5,675 nt of DNA from Flavobacteriales bacterium. GTDB taxonomy: Bacteria; Bacteroidota; Bacteroidia; Flavobacteriales_D; Crocinitomicaceae. The notes below the pieces were generated by a model that saw nothing but the letters and a program-made list of their open reading frames with translations, made no database searches and was not told the DNA's origin. The DNA lies in assembly GCA_947462695.1 (NCBI GenBank), contig CANHQC010000143.1, positions 1 to 5,675 of the forward strand, written 5' to 3'. Positions 1 to 5,675 of this stretch are shown here, piece after piece; positions within the stretch are counted from its first letter, which is position 1; every line of letters begins with the position of its first letter. Made by a program: the position numbers and the translations under genes.

Positions 1-1136
1 CCGAATTCGTCAGCTACTATTTGGATTGTCTCCGCATCGAGACGCTGGTTGATTGAAGCAAATATACCGAGCGACATACAAGCCGAAATGACTTGCGTCG
101 GTTGCACGTTCATCATTGAAGCTAATTCAGAAACGGTAACGAACTCGGTCAGTTTGAGTATTTTTTCTTCCATTTCAGCGGCTGCCATTTCTTCTTGACG
201 GCGCTGAGCAACAACATCTCGTTTTGCTCTTCTGTTTTTGGAAGCTTTTGACTTACCACCTTGGTTAGATAGACGCGCTAACGTTTCTTTAATTTCGCGT
301 TGAATATCTTGTTCCTTGATTTCAGGTTTTTCGAACTTTCCACCACCTTTTTTGAATCCAACTTGTTGTTGGCCTCCTTGTTGTTGTCCACCTTGTTGTT
401 GCTGTGCTGCAGCAGGATCAACTTTCTTGATTCGTTTGCGTTTTTTGCGGTTTTCAGCGTTATCGTCTTTAGCGCCAGGTCGCGCTGACGGTGTTTTTGG
501 TTTTTCAACCGGAAGTTCAATTCTTCCCAATACCGTTGGACCAGATAAAACTTTTCGTTCTACGCGAATGGTCTCTATTTCTTGAGGAGCTGTCTCTTTA
601 GGTTTTTCATCGACAGCAGCCACTTCTGGCTTGATTTCTTCTACCGGAGTAACTTTTTCAACAGGTTCTTCCACTTTTTCAGGGACGATTTCCTTTGGTT
701 CTGTTTGTTTTTTCGGGTTGAGCTTGTCAAGATCAATTTTGCCAATCACGTTTACCTGAACTTCATTCTCGGCTCGAGGAGCAGGCGTTTGTGGCTCCAC
801 CACTGCTGGTTCTTCCAATACGCTGCGTTTGATCTCTTCCACATTGATCGGCTCATCTTCTTCCTCAACTGTCTCAGGCTCATCCTGAGTTTTTGAATCC
901 CTTAGCGATATAGTTTCACGACGTTCTCGTTTAACCGTGGAAAATTTACTCTGTTCTTTTAGGGACTGATCAGCCGCAAATTCTTCGCACAAAACAGCAT
1001 AGTGCTCACCTTCCAATTTTGTATTTGGATTGGCTTCAATTTTCACTCCCTTTGATTCAAGGAATTCTACCAGCGTAGCGATCCCAACGTTGAGCTCGCC
1101 TGCTGCTTTTCCTAGTCTTATTGGTTTTCCGGCCAT
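1..1136 (-). CDS. infB: Translation initiation factor IF-2, N-terminal part (cut by window edge)
   Basis: IF-2 is the cytoplasmic GTPase that brings initiator fMet-tRNA to the 30S subunit and promotes 50S joining. Only the first 378 codons lie in the window. The frame is open from the ATG at 1136 to the left edge, so the G domain and C-terminal domains are outside. Residues about 5-62 look like a first IF2_N domain (begins PIRLGKAAGELNVG). Residues about 65-320 are a charged, low-complexity linker rich in E, P, K and V, with the phylum-typical VIGKIDLDKLN, a Q/G repeat at 245-258 and a basic stretch near 227-238. Residues about 327-378 form a second IF2_N domain (LTEFVTVSELA, then SINQRLDAETIQIVADEF), a strong match to Bacteroidota IF-2. 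The gene lies 59 bp after nusA in the same operon. An AAGGA at 1149-1153 is a possible but distant (12 nt) ribosome binding site. Identity is secure; the full length is unknown. Confidence 0.95.
   Translation of the reverse strand, partial: MAGKPIRLGKAAGELNVGIATLVEFLESKGVKIEANPNTKLEGEHYAVLCEEFAADQSLKEQSKFSTVKRERRETISLRDSKTQDEPETVEEEDEPINVEEIKRSVLEEPAVVEPQTPAPRAENEVQVNVIGKIDLDKLNPKKQTEPKEIVPEKVEEPVEKVTPVEEIKPEVAAVDEKPKETAPQEIETIRVERKVLSGPTVLGRIELPVEKPKTPSARPGAKDDNAENRKKRKRIKKVDPAAAQQQQGGQQQGGQQQVGFKKGGGKFEKPEIKEQDIQREIKETLARLSNQGGKSKASKNRRAKRDVVAQRRQEEMAAAEMEEKILKLTEFVTVSELASMMNVQPTQVISACMSLGIFASINQRLDAETIQIVADEF
363..404 (-). repeat. Gln/Gly tandem codon repeat inside infB
   Basis: Residues 245-258 of IF-2 read QQQQ-GG-QQQ-GG-QQQ, encoded by CAACAACAA-GGN-GGN units of 15 bases. 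The sequence shows the repetition directly. It lies in the variable linker between the two IF2_N domains, so unit number could vary between strains without disturbing the domains. No separate function is implied. Confidence 0.7.
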
Positions 1137-1195
1137 ACTTATTACGTATCCTTCGTTAATTATCGTTTTATTTGTTTGGGTAGGTTGGTCAGTTA

Positions 1196-2431
1196 TTATT
1201 CGAATTCAGAACGCAAAATACGGAATACTTCCTCGATTGTTTCTTCCTCTAAATCAGTACGTTGAACTAAATCTACAACGCTTATTTCGAGTACAGATTT
1301 AGCTGTATCACATCCAATTGCTTTCAATTCATCTATAATCCAGCTATCGATTTCATCTGCGAATTCTTCAAGATCCACATCTTCGATATCTACTTCACCT
1401 TCGCGGTAAACATCCAGTTCATACCCACATAATTTCCCGGCAAGTTTAATGTTGTGTCCACCTTTACCAATAGCAAGCGATACTTGATCTGGCTTTAAGA
1501 AAACCTTTGCTCGACCTTCTTCTTCGCTGATTTCGATGGAAGATATCTTCGCAGGCGACAACGCACGTTGGATAAGCAATTGCGGATTATTCGTAAAGTT
1601 GATGACGTCAATGTTTTCGTTTCTTAATTCACGAACGATTCCGTGAATACGTGAACCTTTCATTCCGACGCAAGCACCAACAGGATCAACCCTGTCGTCA
1701 TATGATTCAACGGCCACTTTAGCACGTTCTCCTGGTTCGCGTACAATTCGTTTGATAGTAATTAATCCGTCAAAAACTTCTGGAACTTCCAATTCAAACA
1801 AGCGCTCTAAAAATTCAGGAGCTGTTCTTGAAAGGATAATTACCGGAGAGCTGTTTCGCATGTCCACTTTGGCAACAACTGCACGCACAGTTTCACCTTT
1901 TTTGAAGTAATCAGAAGGAATCTGTTCAGATTTTGGAAGGATCAATTCATTGCCTTCGTCGTCTAACACCATGATTTCTTTCTTCCACACTTGATAGACT
2001 TCTGCGGTTACGATTTCACCAACACGTTCTTTGTATTTTTTGTAAAGGTGATCTTTCTCGAGTTCCATAATTCGGGAAATCAAGTTTTGACGCAGCGATA
2101 AAATATTGCGACGACCGAAATCAGCGAACTTAAATTCTTCCGTTACCTCTTCACCAATTTCGAAATCTGGTTCGATTTTAATCGCATCCGAGTAGGCAAT
2201 TTCAGTATTAGGATCTTCTACTTCACCGTCATCAACGATTTCCTTATTCAGGAAGATTTGAACGTCTCCTTTATCGATATTGACAATGACGTCGATATGC
2301 TCGTCTGTGTTGAATTTTTTCTTCAACATCGCTCTGAATACGTCTTCTAATACATGTTGCATCGTTTGCTTATCGATGCTTTTCAATTCTTTGAACTCGG
2401 AAAACGAATCAACTAACTCTAGGCTATTCAT
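1196..2431 (-). CDS. nusA: Transcription termination/antitermination factor NusA
   Basis: NusA binds RNA polymerase and nascent RNA, modulating pausing, intrinsic termination and antitermination. The 411 residues contain an N-terminal RNAP-binding domain (about 1-125), an S1 domain (about 135-200, starting near RVGEIVTAEV) and two KH domains. KH1 is marked by VGACVGMKGSRIHGIVREL (about 251-269) and KH2 by LAIGKGGHNIKLAGKL (about 319-334, with the GKGG loop). The remaining tail from about 350 is acidic, then has one short helical hairpin-like segment (about 362-411). This is shorter than the 495-residue E. coli protein, which carries two acidic repeat domains, and 411 is normal for Bacteroidota as far as I know. 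The start ATG lies 6 bp after the rimP stop; an AGG overlapping that stop can serve as ribosome binding site, implying translational coupling. The gene ends in tandem TAA TAA codons (1193-1198). Identity is essentially certain. Confidence 0.97.
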   Translation of the reverse strand: MNSLELVDSFSEFKELKSIDKQTMQHVLEDVFRAMLKKKFNTDEHIDVIVNIDKGDVQIFLNKEIVDDGEVEDPNTEIAYSDAIKIEPDFEIGEEVTEEFKFADFGRRNILSLRQNLISRIMELEKDHLYKKYKERVGEIVTAEVYQVWKKEIMVLDDEGNELILPKSEQIPSDYFKKGETVRAVVAKVDMRNSSPVIILSRTAPEFLERLFELEVPEVFDGLITIKRIVREPGERAKVAVESYDDRVDPVGACVGMKGSRIHGIVRELRNENIDVINFTNNPQLLIQRALSPAKISSIEISEEEGRAKVFLKPDQVSLAIGKGGHNIKLAGKLCGYELDVYREGEVDIEDVDLEEFADEIDSWIIDELKAIGCDTAKSVLEISVVDLVQRTDLEEETIEEVFRILRSEFE

Positions 2432-2437
2432 GTGTAC

Positions 2438-2914
2438 CTATTTAAATGAAATGACAATTTTTACTTCTTTTATCTCAATCATGGGGTAAACATGTTGTTC
2501 CACCACCAATTCTTTTTTCTTTTTTCCTTCAGGTTTGATCATTTTACTGGTTTCAATGACGATTTCATCTGCTGAAACAGTTTGTAAAATTCCCTGAATT
2601 TTTTCTCCATCTTTTGTAACTGCTTTTACCTCTCGACCTCTGTTTTTGGTGAATTGAGCAAGCACACGAAATGGTTTATCTAACCCAGCAGACGAGACGT
2701 GCAGCTCAAAGTCCTCTTGCTCACGATCTAAATTGTGCTCAACGTTTCTTGAAACTGCCATGCAATCTGCAATAGCGACATACCCTTCTTCTTTATCGAG
2801 CTCCACATGAATGCTGTTATTTGCAGATATTGTAATATCCACAATGAAAAGACCATTGCCTAATTCTGCAATGCGCTCTTCAACCAATTCACGAACTTTT
2901 TGTTTACTAATCAT
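2438..2914 (-). CDS. rimP: Ribosome maturation factor RimP
   Basis: RimP binds the free 30S subunit and assists its late assembly. The 158 residues fit the family length. The N-terminal alpha/beta domain occupies about 1-82 and ends in the hallmark LHVSSAGLDKPF (71-82), equivalent to the family's VSSPGLDRPL. The C-terminal SH3-like barrel covers about 87-158 (REVKAVTKDGEKIQGIL and the final MIEIKEVKIVISFK), with a lysine-rich loop around 127-135 as in other Bacteroidota RimP. It is the first gene of the rimP-nusA-infB operon. The ATG at 2914 is chosen because the protein begins at the normal place for the family. No Shine-Dalgarno sequence precedes it: the 12 bases upstream are a T-run followed by ATCTGGT, and a strong hairpin abuts this on the 5' side. 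The stop is TAG, 6 bp before nusA. Confidence 0.95.
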   Translation of the reverse strand: MISKQKVRELVEERIAELGNGLFIVDITISANNSIHVELDKEEGYVAIADCMAVSRNVEHNLDREQEDFELHVSSAGLDKPFRVLAQFTKNRGREVKAVTKDGEKIQGILQTVSADEIVIETSKMIKPEGKKKKELVVEQHVYPMIEIKEVKIVISFK

Positions 2915-2973
2915 ACCAGATAAAAAGAGGGGACTTTCGTCCCCTCATTATGCTGTGTTCTAAATAAAAGCAT
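2911..2973 (-). other. Possible 20-codon leader ORF overlapping the rimP start (speculative)
   Basis: An ATG at 2973-2971 opens a 20-residue frame (MLLFRTQHNEG at its start) that runs through the leader hairpin and stops at TGA 2913-2911, overlapping the rimP ATG as ATGA. The ATG lies at or just before the predicted transcription start, so it could be translated only as a leaderless message or not at all. There is no ribosome binding site and no known family. A chance frame of this length is common. Confidence 0.15.
2922..2946 (-). terminator. Terminator-like leader hairpin in front of rimP (possible attenuator)
   Basis: Read on the minus strand, GAGGGGAC (2946-2939) and GTCCCCTC (2934-2927) form a perfect 8-bp stem closed by a GAAA (GNRA-type) tetraloop and followed directly by TTTTT (2926-2922). 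This is the shape of an intrinsic terminator for leftward transcription; there is no T-run on the rightward side. No leftward gene lies immediately upstream, but a leftward promoter does (2976-3006), so the hairpin falls inside the rimP leader. Its base is 12 nt from the start codon, within the ribosome footprint. It may act as an attenuator, as an initiation-blocking structure, or as a stable 5' end. The structure is clear; the function is inferred. Confidence 0.65.
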
Positions 2974-2975
2974 TG

Positions 2976-3006
2976 CAAATGTACGTGTTTTTTTGAAATC
3001 TCCAAA
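2976..3006 (-). promoter_or_regulatory. Bacteroidota-type promoter for rimP-nusA-infB
   Basis: On the minus strand TTTG (3006-3003) is followed after exactly 19 bp by TACATTTG (2983-2976). This matches the consensus -33 TTTG and -7 TANNTTTG elements of the Bacteroidota housekeeping sigma factor, with normal spacing. Transcription would begin around 2969-2973, giving a leader of about 55-60 nt that contains the hairpin at 2922-2946. The start site itself is inferred. Confidence 0.7.
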
Positions 3007-3030
3007 CTTTTGGTCGATTCATTTAATTTT

Positions 3031-3056
3031 TTGATCGTTTAAATTTAAGCGATCAA
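3031..3056. promoter_or_regulatory. 26-bp near-perfect palindrome, candidate operator
   Basis: The arms begin TTGATCG and end CGATCAA around an AT-rich self-complementary centre (TAAATTTA). Twelve of thirteen base pairs match; the sixth pair in from GATC is T opposite G. It lies between the two divergent promoters, about 60-85 bp upstream of the predicted rimP start site and just upstream of the right-facing -7 element, covering the place where a -33 element would sit. There is no T-run after it on either strand, so it does not look like a terminator. A dimeric regulator site is the simplest reading, but no known operator was recognised. Confidence 0.5.
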
Positions 3057-3074
3057 CTTCATGGATGATTGGGT

Positions 3075-3082
3075 TACCTTTG
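3075..3082 (+). promoter_or_regulatory. Candidate -7 element (TACCTTTG) for the DUF3109 gene
   Basis: TACCTTTG fits the TANNTTTG consensus and lies 11 bp before the ATG at 3094. No TTG or TTTG is present 17-23 bp upstream, so the -33 half is missing; the palindrome at 3031-3056 occupies that place. If used, transcription would start near 3087 and leave a leader of only about 7 nt. Confidence 0.45.
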
Positions 3083-3093
3083 TGTTTTGAGAT

Positions 3094-3681
3094 ATGATGT
3101 TAGTAGAAATAGCGGATACTGTAGTTTCGACGGAACTATTCGAACGTAAATTTGTTTGCGATTTACAAGCATGTAGAGGCGCATGTTGCATTGAAGGTGA
3201 TTCCGGTGCCCCACTTCAACTGGAAGAAATTGATTTAATCGAAGACAATTTAGAAGAAATTCTTCCATTTTTAAGAGAGGAAGGGGTTGAAGCGATCAAT
3301 CGTGACGGTGTTTTTTACATGGATCAGGAAAATGAACCTGTCACTAGTCTTGTCGGAGGTAAGGAATGTGCTTTTGTGGTCTATGATCAGAATGGAATTA
3401 CAAAATGCGGAATAGAACAGGCCTATGTTGCAGGGAAGTCTGCTTTTCGAAAGCCCATTTCTTGTCACTTATATCCAATTCGAATAAAGCAGTTTCATGA
3501 AAAAAAAGCACTGGTTTTTGATAAATGGTCCATTTGTGAACCAGCATGTGCATGTGGTGACCGACTAGAAGTCCCTGTATACCGTTTCTTGAGAGATGCC
3601 ATTGTAAGGACATATGGCGAAGCCTATTTTGATGAATTACATGAAGTTGCCGAGGCGTGGAAAAACAAAAAAGACCACTGA
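3094..3681 (+). CDS. DUF3109 family cysteine-rich protein, function unknown
   Basis: The 195-residue protein resembles the DUF3109 family, related in style to YkgJ-type zinc/iron-cluster proteins. No reaction is known, so none is assigned. The diagnostic N-terminal block is FVCDLQACRGACC followed by GDSGAPL (about 20-41), giving Cys22, 27, 31 and 32. Further conserved-looking cysteines follow: Cys92 (GGKECAF), Cys105 (KCGIEQAY), Cys124 in PISCHLYPIR (121-130), and Cys148/152/154 in CEPACACG. Together these could hold a metal. There is no signal peptide or membrane segment, so it is probably cytoplasmic. The start is ATGATG; the second ATG at 3097 is equally possible and costs one residue. It is transcribed divergently from rimP and convergently with the surface-protein gene, whose stop is only 20 bp away. 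The last residues (KNKKDH) are encoded by an A-rich run that is also the T-run of the opposing terminator. Family assignment is from memory of the motif. Confidence 0.88.
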   Translation: MMLVEIADTVVSTELFERKFVCDLQACRGACCIEGDSGAPLQLEEIDLIEDNLEEILPFLREEGVEAINRDGVFYMDQENEPVTSLVGGKECAFVVYDQNGITKCGIEQAYVAGKSAFRKPISCHLYPIRIKQFHEKKALVFDKWSICEPACACGDRLEVPVYRFLRDAIVRTYGEAYFDELHEVAEAWKNKKDH

Positions 3682-3696
3682 AATTCAATGGCCTTT
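3661..3696 (-). terminator. Intrinsic terminator of the leftward surface-protein gene, overlapping the DUF3109 3' end
   Basis: On the minus strand AAAGGCCA (3696-3689) pairs with TGGTCTTT (3677-3670) through 8 bp including one G-U wobble, with an 11-nt loop. A TTTTTTGTTTTT tract follows (3672-3661, its first bases shared with the stem). It begins 5 nt after the TAA of the 3702-5675 gene. The rightward transcript forms the same hairpin with an A-C mismatch instead of the wobble and ends in a poorer TTTGTTGTTT, so it may also end the DUF3109 transcript less efficiently. Confidence 0.65.
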
Positions 3697-3701
3697 GTTG
3701 T

Positions 3702-5675
3702 TTAATCAATCACAATTGTTTGCTGTGCCGCCGGAATTCCATCTGCATAAAGCACACAGATGTATTTTCCTTTCGTGAGATTATTTCGTGTCACTAGTAT
3801 TTCGATTTCTCCTCGATCAACGATATCAATTTCCTTAACGGTTTTTCCTTCCATATTGATCAGTTTAAGCTGACCGTTTCTTGATTTCTCCTGTAAATAC
3901 AGTTTGATTACCGTTTGTTCGTTGAACGGATTCGGTGAACAGCTCAACCAACAATCTTTTTCCCTCCCGTTTTCTGTGTGATTCACCATTCCTGAGTTTG
4001 TCGCACAGAATCCAGGGAACTCTTCAGTCAAGCAGGCGGCTAAATCAATTAATTGGTTTTGTAGATTTTGTACCTGAGCAGCGAGTTGACTATTTTGCTC
4101 TATTACTTGGTTGATCCGCTGGTGTTGCTCCTGAAAGCCTTTGATCATTATTGGAATAAGTCCAGTGTAATTCATGGACTCATAATTAAAGGATGGATAC
4201 ATCACGTTACCAGCTGAATCTATTTTCTCTGGATGAATGGTCGAGCGCACGAGTTGGGGTAAAAATTGTTGAACTTCTTGCGCAATAAATCCGATTTGCG
4301 CGGTATTCTCAAAATTCATTTGCGCTGCATTTCCAGATTGCAGATAGGTGTATGATACCGGATTCAATGCATTGAGGATATCCGTCATTGGATTTAAGGG
4401 TTGTACGTTCGTTTTAAACTGACTGTCTGAAGTTATGTACGTCCCGTTCGTCTGCACAGGTCCAGCGAAATATCCTGCCCAGTTTACAGCTCCTTGTTGC
4501 GCTGATGTGGCTTCACCATAAACGCCAATAGATGTTGTCCCTCCATTTCCGGAAAAGAATCCGCCAATGTTTGTTTTCGGACTTCCCGCAGCACTTCCAA
4601 CAACTCCTCTATTTGATCCAATTGTAGGGCTCGCTGCTGAGAATCGACCTCCATATACTTCACCAATAGATCCTGCTGAGGCCTGACCATTTACGCCAAT
4701 TGTGAAGATAGAACCATTGTATGCCGCAGCCTTTACACCCAATACTTGTTCACCAGTGGAACTCTTCACAGAAACACCGATGGGAAATTGAGCTTGAACC
4801 GATTCTGCATGAATACCCGTTTTAGTTCCAGGAAATGTTGTAGAGGTTATGGATCGTACAATAAGTCCATTTGGCTCTTGTACGTTAACAACGGAAAGCT
4901 TGGATGGTAAAGGAAATGTGTTTCCACCAATTTTTAGTTTGTTGGTGGATGAATTCGAAGTTTGAGGGTCGGTGAAGAAAACATTGAATCCATTCAGCGG
5001 TATTTCAGTGTCGTGAAGCAAAGGCGAACCTCCCCATTCGATGGCATTTGTTTGACTAATCGATGCCCCGTTTTCTGCGATTGAGACTCCTGGCGTTGGT
5101 GCAGGTCCCCAAGTGCCATTCCCGAGTAAAACATCATTGCTGTTGCCTGTAAAATCTAATCGGCGGACAGAAAGATCGGTGTTTGATCCATTTGGTCGTC
5201 CAACCAAAAGCGAGGTTCCTGATTCCTCCAATACTTTGCGTATTCGTAAATCGCCGGCTACGTCTAATGTAGCAGATGGCGTTACCGACGAACCCATTGC
5301 AGCCACTACCGTTCTTCCTGAAGAAGGTGTCAGGTAGCAAACACCAGTTGGAGAGGTTCGAATGTCGGTAAACGCATTCACGGTAGAAGTCAGTCTTAAT
5401 TGCGCATCAGCAGGTGAATTGCCAGCGTCACTTATTTCAAGTGCGCGCTGTGGCACGGATGTATTTACACCCATTCTTCGCTCATTAAGAGGGTCAAATA
5501 CGAGTACGTTTTTGAAGAATTGCATTGTTCCGACCGGGTTTGATCCAATGGGTTGATTTACATGCACTGAAAAGGTATAATTTACAGCAGAATTCGAATT
5601 CAAGTTATCGGCAATACCGGCGTAAAAATTGCCATTTGGATTACTGGATGGATGAGCCATAAAGAAGCCTTTTCC
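3702..5675 (-). CDS. Surface/secreted tail-fibre-like protein with Peptidase_S74 chaperone and T9SS type A sorting domain, 5' end probably missing
   Basis: Residues are numbered from the first in-frame ATG (5660, 652 residues). Residues about 1-400 are a Ser/Thr/Gly/Asn-rich passenger with short beta-type repeats, for example RALEIS/LRLT, TLDVAGDLRIRKV and repeated YGGRFSA / IGGFFSG / WAGYFAG units (335-400). About 409-510 match a Peptidase_S74 intramolecular chaperone: TSDSQFKTNV, then IGFIAQEVQQFLPQLV and GLIPIMIKGFQEQ. Ser411 and Lys416 sit in the spacing of the endosialidase self-cleavage dyad. About 509-541 are a Gln/Asn-rich coiled coil, likely for trimerisation. About 575-652 (SPNPF, INMEGKTVKEID, LTKGKYICVLYADG) are a T9SS type A C-terminal sorting domain. 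Such proteins need a Sec signal peptide, yet none follows 5660, and the frame stays open to the right edge (GKGFF before the Met), so the true start is probably outside. An AAGG 8 nt before the ATG leaves 5660 possible. The ligand or role is not recognisable. Confidence 0.85.
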   Translation of the reverse strand, partial: GKGFFMAHPSSNPNGNFYAGIADNLNSNSAVNYTFSVHVNQPIGSNPVGTMQFFKNVLVFDPLNERRMGVNTSVPQRALEISDAGNSPADAQLRLTSTVNAFTDIRTSPTGVCYLTPSSGRTVVAAMGSSVTPSATLDVAGDLRIRKVLEESGTSLLVGRPNGSNTDLSVRRLDFTGNSNDVLLGNGTWGPAPTPGVSIAENGASISQTNAIEWGGSPLLHDTEIPLNGFNVFFTDPQTSNSSTNKLKIGGNTFPLPSKLSVVNVQEPNGLIVRSITSTTFPGTKTGIHAESVQAQFPIGVSVKSSTGEQVLGVKAAAYNGSIFTIGVNGQASAGSIGEVYGGRFSAASPTIGSNRGVVGSAAGSPKTNIGGFFSGNGGTTSIGVYGEATSAQQGAVNWAGYFAGPVQTNGTYITSDSQFKTNVQPLNPMTDILNALNPVSYTYLQSGNAAQMNFENTAQIGFIAQEVQQFLPQLVRSTIHPEKIDSAGNVMYPSFNYESMNYTGLIPIMIKGFQEQHQRINQVIEQNSQLAAQVQNLQNQLIDLAACLTEEFPGFCATNSGMVNHTENGREKDCWLSCSPNPFNEQTVIKLYLQEKSRNGQLKLINMEGKTVKEIDIVDRGEIEILVTRNNLTKGKYICVLYADGIPAAQQTIVID

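Noticed and set aside
316..585. Plus-strand frames of 62-104 codons opposite infB (300-488, 316-585, 582-896) and the minus-strand 278-520 frame
   Set aside because: They overlap the confirmed infB frame; their composition (runs of Cys/Pro/Phe or Lys/Asn) is what the complement or frame shift of the Gln/Lys/Glu-rich IF-2 linker would give. No family resemblance.
1137..1195. nusA-infB spacer as an internal promoter or terminator
   Set aside because: No TANNTTTG element and no stem followed by a T-run on the minus strand; only a possible AAGGA ribosome binding site was seen.
3398..3709. Minus-strand frames of 64-103 codons opposite the DUF3109 gene
   Set aside because: The opposing frame carries conserved cysteine motifs across its full length; these are antisense shadows without recognisable motifs.
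4484..4690. Small frames inside the surface-protein gene on both strands (4484-4690, 5113-5337, 5134-5340, 5362-5556)
   Set aside because: They lie within a continuous 650-codon frame whose domains are recognisable; no start signals or homology of their own.
5590..5601. GAATTCGAATTC tandem at the start of the surface-protein gene
   Set aside because: It encodes Asn-Ser-Asn-Ser in a low-complexity stretch; a chance restriction-site repeat with no further structure.
3702..5675. Surface-protein gene as part of a prophage tail-fibre module
   Set aside because: The S74 domain and repeats are phage-like, but the C-terminal T9SS sorting domain marks an exported cellular protein, and no other phage gene, integrase or attachment site is in the window.

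Overview
The window comes from a bacterium of the phylum Bacteroidota (Bacteroidetes), probably Flavobacteriales. Three things support this. Two promoter-like sites carry the TANNTTTG element used by that phylum's housekeeping sigma factor. One protein ends in a type IX secretion (T9SS) type A sorting domain. The RimP, NusA and IF-2 sequences have the length and wording typical of the phylum. A Fluviicola/Crocinitomicaceae-like source would fit, but that is a guess from protein style.

Layout. Positions 1-2914 on the minus strand hold a translation/transcription operon read right to left: rimP (30S maturation), nusA (elongation, pausing and termination factor) and infB (IF-2, cut by the left edge after 378 codons). 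Spacing is 6 bp between rimP and nusA, and 59 bp between nusA and infB. Positions 2915-3093 form a divergent control region. It contains a complete Bacteroidota promoter facing rimP (TTTG, 19 bp, TACATTTG), a 26-bp near-perfect palindrome, a -7 element facing right, and a strong hairpin with a T-run that ends only 7 nt before the rimP start codon. Positions 3094-3681 on the plus strand encode a cysteine-rich DUF3109-type protein of unknown function. Positions 3702-5675 on the minus strand encode a large, probably 5'-truncated surface or secreted protein. It has tail-fibre-like glycine-rich repeats, a Peptidase_S74 intramolecular chaperone, a coiled coil and a T9SS sorting domain. The last two genes converge across a 20-bp gap, and a terminator hairpin overlaps the end of the DUF3109 gene.

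How they work together. rimP, nusA and infB form the classic operon coupling ribosome assembly, transcription elongation and translation initiation. The leader hairpin looks like an intrinsic terminator, so autoregulation by NusA (known for the E. coli nusA operon) is an obvious hypothesis. The DUF3109 gene shares the promoter region but has no demonstrated functional link. The surface protein is an unrelated neighbour. No mobile element, CRISPR array, tRNA or rRNA was seen. The most unusual signals are in the 179-bp divergent region and in the domain order of the surface protein.
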